Shown here: positions 58,588 to 64,000 of the stretch, piece after piece
How the letters are laid out: every line of letters starts with the position of its first letter
How positions within the stretch are numbered: the first letter of the stretch is position 1
Source of the DNA: Guyparkeria sp. WRN-7
GTDB taxonomy: Bacteria > Pseudomonadota > Gammaproteobacteria > Halothiobacillales > Halothiobacillaceae
Direction of reading: 5' to 3'
Assembly: GCF_001641825.1 (NCBI RefSeq)
Contig: NZ_LRFH01000015.1
Span: 161,822 to 225,821, forward strand
Length of the DNA: 64,000 nucleotides
The notes under the pieces: generated by a model
What the model saw: the letters and a program-made list of their open reading frames with translations, nothing else
The model's database searches: none
What the model was told of the DNA's origin: nothing
Program-made: the position numbers and the translations under genes

Positions 58588-58741
58588 CGCGTTTCGTTTT
58601 CCGGTCGGTACCGTGGTGGCGGGAAGGCATCCCGGGGTGCTTGCAGTACACTAACATGGGGCTGCGAGCCCGAGGGAGCGGTCGTTCGGGCCGGTTGTCC
58701 CGGGGCGTCGTCGCCGACATTCAAACGAGGGGCCCATGCCC

Positions 58742-59368
58742 ATGAGCCGACAGCTCGAGATTCATCCCGAGACACCCCAGCCGCGCCTGGTCAAGCAGGC
58801 CGCGCAGGCGATCGCCGCCGGAGAGATCGTCGTCCTGCCGACGGATTCGGGCTATGCGCTCGCCTGCCGGCTGGAGGACAAGAACGCGCTCGAACGGATC
58901 GCGCGGATCCGGCGCGACGACGGACCTCACCATATGACGCTCTCGGTGCGCGATCTATCCGAGCTGGGGGTCTACGCGAAGGTCGACAACGTCCAGTTCC
59001 GCTTTTTGAAGAGTCACATCCCCGGCCCCTATACCTTCATTCTGCCGGCCACCCGGGAGGTGCCGCGCCGCCTGCAGCACGAGAAGAAGCGTTCGCTGGG
59101 CCTGCGTGTGCCGTCGCACCCGGTGCTGCGGGCGGTTCTCGAGGCACTGGATGCGCCCATCCTCAGCGCCTCGCTGGCGATCCCCGATCTTGACGAGCCG
59201 CTGGACGATCCCGAGCTGTTCCCGGCCGCGGTCAACAACCAGGTCGACCTGGTCGTGTCGACCGGCTTCCTGGAGCAGCAGCCCGGCACGATCATCGACC
59301 TGACCGGCGAGGGCGTGGAGATCCTGCGCGAAGGCCTGGGCGGCATCCCGCCCGAACTGGCCGACTGA
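58742..59368 (+). CDS. yciO: YciO, Sua5/YrdC-family protein
   Basis: A 208-residue YrdC-domain protein. It matches E. coli YciO over its length: the IHPETPQPRLVKQAAQAI start, VLPTDSGYALACRLEDKNA, KVDNVQFRFLKSHIPGPYTF, RSLGLRVPSHPVLRAVLEAL and PGTIIDLTGEGVEILREG. YciO is related to the threonylcarbamoyl-AMP synthase TsaC/Sua5, but its in vivo role is debated. ATG 58742 is nine bases after CGAGGGG; ATG 58736 is only three bases from it. Confidence 0.92.
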   Translation: MSRQLEIHPETPQPRLVKQAAQAIAAGEIVVLPTDSGYALACRLEDKNALERIARIRRDDGPHHMTLSVRDLSELGVYAKVDNVQFRFLKSHIPGPYTFILPATREVPRRLQHEKKRSLGLRVPSHPVLRAVLEALDAPILSASLAIPDLDEPLDDPELFPAAVNNQVDLVVSTGFLEQQPGTIIDLTGEGVEILREGLGGIPPELAD

Positions 59369-59374
59369 GCGGGC

Positions 59375-60031
59375 GTGCTGGAGCTCTCGCTACTGCAGAA
59401 GATCGCGATCGGCATCGTGCCGATCCTGCTGGCGGTGACCGTCCATGAAGCCGCCCACGGCTATGTCGCCAACGCGTTCGGCGACCCCACCGCCAAGCGT
59501 GCCGGCCGTCTGACCCTCAACCCGATCCGTCATGTCGATCTGCTGGGCACCATCATCGTGCCGCTGCTGATGTACCTGTTCACCCAGTTCGTGTTCGGCT
59601 GGGCCAAGCCGGTGCCGATCAATGCCGCGCGGTTGCGCAACCCGCGCCGGGACATGTTCCTGGTGGCGGCCGCTGGCCCGGGCGTGAACGTGCTGATGGC
59701 CGTGGGTTGGGCCCTGCTGACCGGGCTGGCGCTCAAGGGACTCGACGGGGGCTGGATGCTGGCCGAGCCGCTGGCCCTGATGGGGCAGGTGGGCATCTTC
59801 ATCAACCTGATCCTGGCGGTGTTCAACCTGTTGCCGATCCTGCCGCTCGATGGCGGACGCATGCTGGTGGCCGTGCTGCCGGCGTCCTGGGGTGATCGCC
59901 TGTCGCACCTCGAGCCCTGGGGGCTGCCGATCGTGGTGGTGTTGCTGATCAGCGGGGTGCTGGCCGATATCCTGCTGCCCGTCATGGGTACGCTGCTCAA
60001 CTGGTTCAACGCGCTGATCCATGTCTTCTGA
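59375..60031 (+). CDS. Site-2 protease family membrane metalloprotease
   Basis: A 218-residue M50-type integral membrane protease without PDZ domains. The zinc motif is VTVHEAAHGYVANAFGD (HExxH at ~24-28), the third ligand is in LPILPLDGGRMLVAVLP (~160), and six helices are visible. It starts with GTG six bases after the yciO stop and overlaps scpA by 11 bp. This yciO-M50-scpA-scpB order is seen in many gammaproteobacteria. Substrate unknown. Confidence 0.92.
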   Translation: MLELSLLQKIAIGIVPILLAVTVHEAAHGYVANAFGDPTAKRAGRLTLNPIRHVDLLGTIIVPLLMYLFTQFVFGWAKPVPINAARLRNPRRDMFLVAAAGPGVNVLMAVGWALLTGLALKGLDGGWMLAEPLALMGQVGIFINLILAVFNLLPILPLDGGRMLVAVLPASWGDRLSHLEPWGLPIVVVLLISGVLADILLPVMGTLLNWFNALIHVF

Positions 60032-60893
60032 GTCCCGCGACAACGCCGAGCTGCGCTGGGTCGATGCCACGCCACGGGTGTCGGGCGAGCCGATGGAGCA
60101 GTTGCCGCTGGATCTCTACATCCCGGCCGACGCGCTCGCGATCTGGCTGGAACAGTTCGAGGGGCCGCTCGACCTGTTGCTGTACCTGATCCGCAAGCAC
60201 AATCTCGATATCCTCGAGATCCCGGTCGCGCGGGTCACCGAGCAGTACCTCGAGTACCTTGCCCTGATGAAGTCGATGGCGATCGAGCTGGCGGCGGAGT
60301 ATTTGCTGATGGCGGCGTGGCTGGCCGAGATCAAGTCACGCATGCTGCTGCCGCCCGAACCGCGCGAGGACGACGAGGAGGAGCCGCTCGATCCGCGCGC
60401 CGAACTGGTCGAACGGCTGCTGGAGTACGAGCGCACCACGCGCGCGGCGGCCAACCTCGATGAACGCCCGCGCCGCGAACGCGACTGGTTCGACCTGTCC
60501 GTCGAGCCGCCCGAGCGGTTGCCGGCCCCACCGGTGCCCGCGGACCTCGCCGGACTGATCGCGGCGATGCAGGGCCTGCTGCGGGAGGGCAGCGTGCGCC
60601 GCGCTCACCACGTGCGCGCCGAGCCGCTTTCCATCCGCCAGCGGATGACCGAGATCCTCGATGCGCTGATCGAGCGGCCGCGTTGCGAACTGGCCGATAT
60701 CTTCCGGGCCGAGGAGGGGCGCATGGGCGTGGCGGTCACCACGGTGGCGATACTGGAATTGACGCGTACTCGCGCGATCGACTGGTCGCAGGAGTCTCCC
60801 TTCGGCCCGGTGACGCTCTTCCGCGTGGTGGGAGAGCATGAGGACGCAGAGGACACGATGGAGGAAGGCGATGAGCGACCAACCGGCGAGTGA
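60021..60893 (+). CDS. scpA: Segregation and condensation protein A
   Basis: Kleisin subunit of the SMC-ScpAB condensin-like complex. The 290-residue protein carries FEGPLDLLLYLIRKHNLDIL (~45-64), YLLMAAWLAEIKSRMLLPP and a C-terminal winged-helix segment (CELADIFRAEEGRMGVAVTT). About 25 extra N-terminal residues precede the conserved part, partly within the overlap with the protease gene. It overlaps scpB by 23 bp. Confidence 0.94.
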   Translation: MSSESRDNAELRWVDATPRVSGEPMEQLPLDLYIPADALAIWLEQFEGPLDLLLYLIRKHNLDILEIPVARVTEQYLEYLALMKSMAIELAAEYLLMAAWLAEIKSRMLLPPEPREDDEEEPLDPRAELVERLLEYERTTRAAANLDERPRRERDWFDLSVEPPERLPAPPVPADLAGLIAAMQGLLREGSVRRAHHVRAEPLSIRQRMTEILDALIERPRCELADIFRAEEGRMGVAVTTVAILELTRTRAIDWSQESPFGPVTLFRVVGEHEDAEDTMEEGDERPTGE

Positions 60894-61443
60894 GCCGCCC
60901 GAGGGACTGATCGAGCTGGTCGAGGCGCTGCTGCTGGCGAGCGACGAGCCTTTGTCGGTCGAGACGCTGGGCGTGATGATCGGTCAGGAGACCTCGCCGG
61001 CGCTTATCGAGGCGACGCTAGATCGCATTGCCGCCCGCTGGGAGTCGCACCGCTTCGTCGAGCTGACCTCGCGCCGTCTCGATGGCCGGCCGGTCTGGCA
61101 GCTGGTGGCTGGCGCCGCGGTCGCGCCGTACCTCAAGGCGGCCGACCCGGGTCGCGCTCCGCGTCTGAGCCGGGCGGCGCTGGAGACCCTGGCCCTGATC
61201 GCGTGGCGCCAGCCGATCACCCGCGGCGAGATCGAGGCGGCCCGGGGCGTGGCGGTCAATCCGCAGATCCTCAAGCTTTTGACCGAGCGCGGCTGGGTGC
61301 GCAGTCTCGGGGTGAAGGACAGCCCGGGGCGGCCGGAAATGCTGGGCACGACCCGGCAGTTCCTGAGCGACTTCGGTATCGATTCGCTCGACGAGCTGCC
61401 GGACTTCGAGCGTTTTGCCGGGCAGGACGACATCGACGTGTGA
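60871..61443 (+). CDS. scpB: Segregation and condensation protein B
   Basis: Winged-helix dimer that binds ScpA. The 190-residue protein starts MSDQPASEPPEGLIELVEAL and has LLASDEPLSVETLGVMIGQ, LSRAALETLALIAWRQPITR (~110) and the closing GTTRQFLSDFGIDSLDELPD. ATG follows GGAGGAAG, and this start gives the usual length. No smc gene is visible here. Confidence 0.95.
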   Translation: MSDQPASEPPEGLIELVEALLLASDEPLSVETLGVMIGQETSPALIEATLDRIAARWESHRFVELTSRRLDGRPVWQLVAGAAVAPYLKAADPGRAPRLSRAALETLALIAWRQPITRGEIEAARGVAVNPQILKLLTERGWVRSLGVKDSPGRPEMLGTTRQFLSDFGIDSLDELPDFERFAGQDDIDV

Positions 61444-61471
61444 TTCTCAGGGGCAAGGGACGGGAGAGACC

Positions 61472-62437
61472 ATGAGCCAGCATGCCAAGGACGAGATCCG
61501 CAGCCTCGATCAGCTGATGGATGAGGCGCGCAACTTGCCGCCGGTGCCCACTGCGGTGGTCGGCGCCGAGGCGGACCATATCGTCGAGGCGGCGCGCGAC
61601 GCGGCCGCCGCCGGCCTGATCGAGCCGATACTGGTCGGGCGGGCCAGCCGCATCGAGGGGCTGATGACGGAGTTCGGCGTCGACTTTCCCGTAATCGACG
61701 CGGTCAGTGCCGAGGAAAGCGCTCGGCTGGCGGTGGAGGCAGTCGAGTCGGGCGAGGCGCGCCTACTGATGAAGGGGCAGATCCACAGCGACGTGTTCCT
61801 GCGGCCGATCATTCGCCATCTGCGCCGTGGACCGCGTATCTCGCACGTGTTCGTCGCCGAGCTGGCCAGCTATCACAAGCTGTTGTTTATCACCGACGCC
61901 GCCATCAACATCGAGCCGGACGTGCGTGCCAAGGCCGAGATCGTGCAGAACGCGGTCAACTTCACCTGGTGGCTGGGCAACGAGCGGGCTCGGGTGGCCG
62001 CCCTGTCGGCAACCGAGATGGTCAATCCGGCCATTCCCTCGACGCTGGACGCCGCCTGCCTGGCCAAGATGGGCGAGCGCGGCCAGATCGCGCATGCCCA
62101 GATCGACGGGCCGCTGGCCTTCGATAGCGCCGTTTCCGCCGAGTCGGCCCGCATCAAGGGCATCATCAGCCCGGTGGCCGGCCACGCCGACATCCTGTTG
62201 GTTCCCGATCTGGTCTCAGGCAATATTCTCTACAAGGATCTCGAATACCTTGCCGGAGCGCGATTTGCCGGCATCGTGCTGGGTGCCTGTGTACCCGTGG
62301 TGCTCACCTCGCGAGCCGATCCCGAGGAGGTGCGCCTGGCCTCCATCGCACTGGCGCGTGTCGCCGAGCACCGCCAGGCGCGGGTCGAATCGCTGCCGCC
62401 GTTCGAGGCCGGCAGCGGTGGCCATCCGCCGCACTGA
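61472..62437 (+). CDS. Phosphate acetyl/butyryltransferase family protein
   Basis: A 321-residue phosphotransacetylase-type enzyme (acyl-CoA + phosphate to acyl phosphate + CoA). Typical parts are EPILVGRASRIEGL, LLMKGQIHSDVFLRPIIR, HVFVAELASYHKLLFITDAAI and ADILLVPDLVSGNILYKDLEY. It resembles the PTA half of 'bifunctional enoyl-CoA hydratase/phosphate acetyltransferase' proteins but lacks the MaoC hydratase half. No acetate kinase gene is adjacent. ATG follows GGGAGAG. Confidence 0.88.
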   Translation: MSQHAKDEIRSLDQLMDEARNLPPVPTAVVGAEADHIVEAARDAAAAGLIEPILVGRASRIEGLMTEFGVDFPVIDAVSAEESARLAVEAVESGEARLLMKGQIHSDVFLRPIIRHLRRGPRISHVFVAELASYHKLLFITDAAINIEPDVRAKAEIVQNAVNFTWWLGNERARVAALSATEMVNPAIPSTLDAACLAKMGERGQIAHAQIDGPLAFDSAVSAESARIKGIISPVAGHADILLVPDLVSGNILYKDLEYLAGARFAGIVLGACVPVVLTSRADPEEVRLASIALARVAEHRQARVESLPPFEAGSGGHPPH

Positions 62438-62491
62438 TGCCCTGACGCCCCGGCCCTACCCGTTAACACCAAAGTCCAAGGACTGCTGCCC

Positions 62492-64000
62492 ATGCCACTG
62501 CACGAACTCGCCGGTCAGACTCCGCCGCGTGATTTTCTCGTCGACGTCCCGCGCCTGATCAGTGCCTATTACCAGACGGAACCTGATGCCGAAGACTCCT
62601 CGCAAGGCATCACCTTCGGCACCTCGGGGCACCGCGGGTCGAGTCTCAACGCCTCCTTCAACGAGGCGCATATTGCCGCGGTCACCGCGGCCCTGGTCGA
62701 GTATCGCAAGGCGCAAGGGTTCGACGGCCCGATCCTGATCGGCTTCGACACCCATGCGCTCGCCTGGCCGGCGTTCATGACCACCGTCGAGGTGCTCGCC
62801 GCCGCCGGCGTGCCGTTCCGCTTCCAGCACGACAACGCGCCCACGCCGACGCCGGTGATCTCGCAGGCGATCATCGCCGCGAACCGGGTCGGTGGCGCGC
62901 GCTGCGACGGCATCGTCCTGACGCCGTCGCACAACCCGCCGGCCGATGGTGGATTCAAGTACAACCCGCCACACGGCGGTCCGGCGGACACCGGGGCGAC
63001 CGGCTGGATCGAGCGACGTGCCAACGAGCTGCTCTCCGACTGGCGGGCGATCCGTCGTCAGCCGTTCGATCGGGCGATCAAGAGCGATGTGGCCGAGGGT
63101 GTCGACTTCATCCGCCCCTATGTCGAGGCGCTCGACCGGGTGATCGACATGCAGGCGATCGCGAAGGCCGGGGTGTCGATCGGCGTCGATCCGATGGGTG
63201 GGGCGGGGCTGCCGTACTGGGAGCCGATCGCCGAGCACTATGGCCTGGACCTGACGGTGGTCAATCGCCAGGTCGAGCCGGACTTCCGCTTCATTCCGCT
63301 CGATCACGACGGCAAGATCCGCATGGACTGCTCCTCGCCGTACGCGATGGCGGGGCTCTTGAAGATCAAGGACCGCTTCGACGTCGCCTTCGGCAACGAC
63401 ACCGACGCCGATCGTCACGGGATCGTCAGCCCCGAGGGCGGCCTGATCAATCCCAACCACTTCCTGTCGGTGTCGATCGACTACCTCTTCGGTCACCGCA
63501 AGGAATGGGGTGGTGACCTCAAGGTCGGCAAGACGGCAGTGTCCAGCTCGATGATCGACCGGGTGGCCGGCGGGCTCGGGCGTGACGTGTACGAGACGCC
63601 GGTGGGCATCAAGTGGTTCCAGCCGGGGCTGACCGACGGCTGGCTGGGCTTCGGTGGCGAGGAGTCCGCCGGCGCCACGTTCCTGTCACGCAACGGCGAG
63701 GTCTGGAACACCGACAAGGACGGCCTGACCATGGGCCTGCTGGCCGCCGAGATCCTTGCGGTGACCGGCGAGGACGTCTGGGCCCGCTTCAACCGCCTCA
63801 TCGATGCCTACGGCCAGCCGTTCTATGCCCGCCGCGACGCCGCGCTCGCCCCGGAGCAGAAGGCGCGCTTCAAGGCGCTCAACCCCGATTCGCTCGGCAT
63901 CACCGAACTGGCCGGCGAGCCGGTCACCGGCGTGCGCACCCGGGCGCCGGGCAACGACGAGCCGATCGGCGGGCTCAAGGTCGAGACCGCCAACGGCTGG
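62492..64000 (+). CDS. pgm: Phosphoglucomutase (alpha-D-glucose-specific), 3' end outside the window
   Basis: Interconverts glucose-1-phosphate and glucose-6-phosphate for glycogen and nucleotide-sugar synthesis. 503 codons are inside the window, of about 545 expected. Motifs: FGTSGHRGSSLNASFNE near residue 45, the phosphoserine loop LTPSHNPPADGGFKYNPP (~145), the metal loop FGNDTDADRHGIV (~300), and the sugar-binding GFGGEESAGATFL (~390). It continues past the right edge without a stop. The ATG follows AAGGACT. Confidence 0.96.
   Translation, partial: MPLHELAGQTPPRDFLVDVPRLISAYYQTEPDAEDSSQGITFGTSGHRGSSLNASFNEAHIAAVTAALVEYRKAQGFDGPILIGFDTHALAWPAFMTTVEVLAAAGVPFRFQHDNAPTPTPVISQAIIAANRVGGARCDGIVLTPSHNPPADGGFKYNPPHGGPADTGATGWIERRANELLSDWRAIRRQPFDRAIKSDVAEGVDFIRPYVEALDRVIDMQAIAKAGVSIGVDPMGGAGLPYWEPIAEHYGLDLTVVNRQVEPDFRFIPLDHDGKIRMDCSSPYAMAGLLKIKDRFDVAFGNDTDADRHGIVSPEGGLINPNHFLSVSIDYLFGHRKEWGGDLKVGKTAVSSSMIDRVAGGLGRDVYETPVGIKWFQPGLTDGWLGFGGEESAGATFLSRNGEVWNTDKDGLTMGLLAAEILAVTGEDVWARFNRLIDAYGQPFYARRDAALAPEQKARFKALNPDSLGITELAGEPVTGVRTRAPGNDEPIGGLKVETANGW

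Overview
The window is about 64 kb of GC-rich (roughly two-thirds G+C), gene-dense chromosome from a gammaproteobacterium. Gene content and order (aroQ-accB-accC-prmA, hrcA-grpE-dnaK-dnaJ, rimP-nusA-infB-rbfA-truB-rpsO-pnp, bamE/fur, a Pseudomonas-type Fur without the CxxC site, Hda, YciO, BamE, RimK) point that way. A halophilic or sulfur-oxidising Chromatiales relative such as Halothiobacillus/Guyparkeria or Thioalkalivibrio is my guess, not something the sequence proves. Most of it is housekeeping. I saw no CRISPR array, prophage, transposase or rRNA gene. Two tRNAs are present: Arg-CCT and Leu-TAA.

Layout. 1-5.3 kb: fatty-acid and shikimate genes plus cutA-dsbD, on the minus strand. 5.4-9.1 kb: fxsA, hemG, an epimerase-like protein and a YqhA-family protein. 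9.15-12.4 kb: an ECF sigma factor with its NrsF-type anti-sigma factor, divergent from a cytochrome b, a periplasmic molybdopterin enzyme and a methionine-rich periplasmic peptide. This looks like a SigF/NrsF-YedZ1-YedY1-MrpX reactive-chlorine response locus. 12.5-16.4 kb: groES-groEL with a CIRCE operator, icd and a CPXCG protein. 16.35-17.8 kb: a 267-bp structured inverted-repeat element, tRNA-Arg and an SRA-HNH restriction-type endonuclease of lower GC. 17.8-25.2 kb: ytoQ, ilvD, a PfpI protein, a globin-coupled diguanylate cyclase, a secreted hydrolase, two entericidin-like lipoproteins, and a CPA2 antiporter with a CBS protein. 25.2-32.8 kb: a rimK operon, tRNA-Leu, an M16C peptidase, an AI-2E transporter and hda. 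32.8-40.2 kb: smpB, an SNF transporter, ratA-rnfH, bamE, a second copy of the 267-bp element, fur, recN, nadK and an SMR exporter. 40.4-45.6 kb: the CIRCE-controlled hrcA-grpE-dnaK-dnaJ cluster. 45.7-54.5 kb: the rimP-to-pnp translation/RNA operon behind a promoter-terminator leader. 54.6-64 kb: an EAL-HDOD protein, a cNMP-binding protein, a parvulin lipoprotein, YciI, YciB, YciO, a site-2 protease, scpA-scpB, a phosphotransacetylase and the start of pgm.

Regulatory threads. HrcA is encoded here, and its CIRCE operator sits in front of both hrcA and groES with the same arms when read in the direction of transcription. A sigma32-like promoter is visible before grpE. The ECF locus carries two mirror-image promoters, GTAACC-N16-CGAAT, one reading into each arm. 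Several convergent gene pairs share bidirectional terminators.

The observations most worth following are the MrpX-type locus with its promoters, the pair of 267-bp structured elements whose terminal arms covary, the SRA-HNH endonuclease beside tRNA-Arg, the duplicated N-terminal domain of DsbD, and the promoter-terminator leader before rimP.
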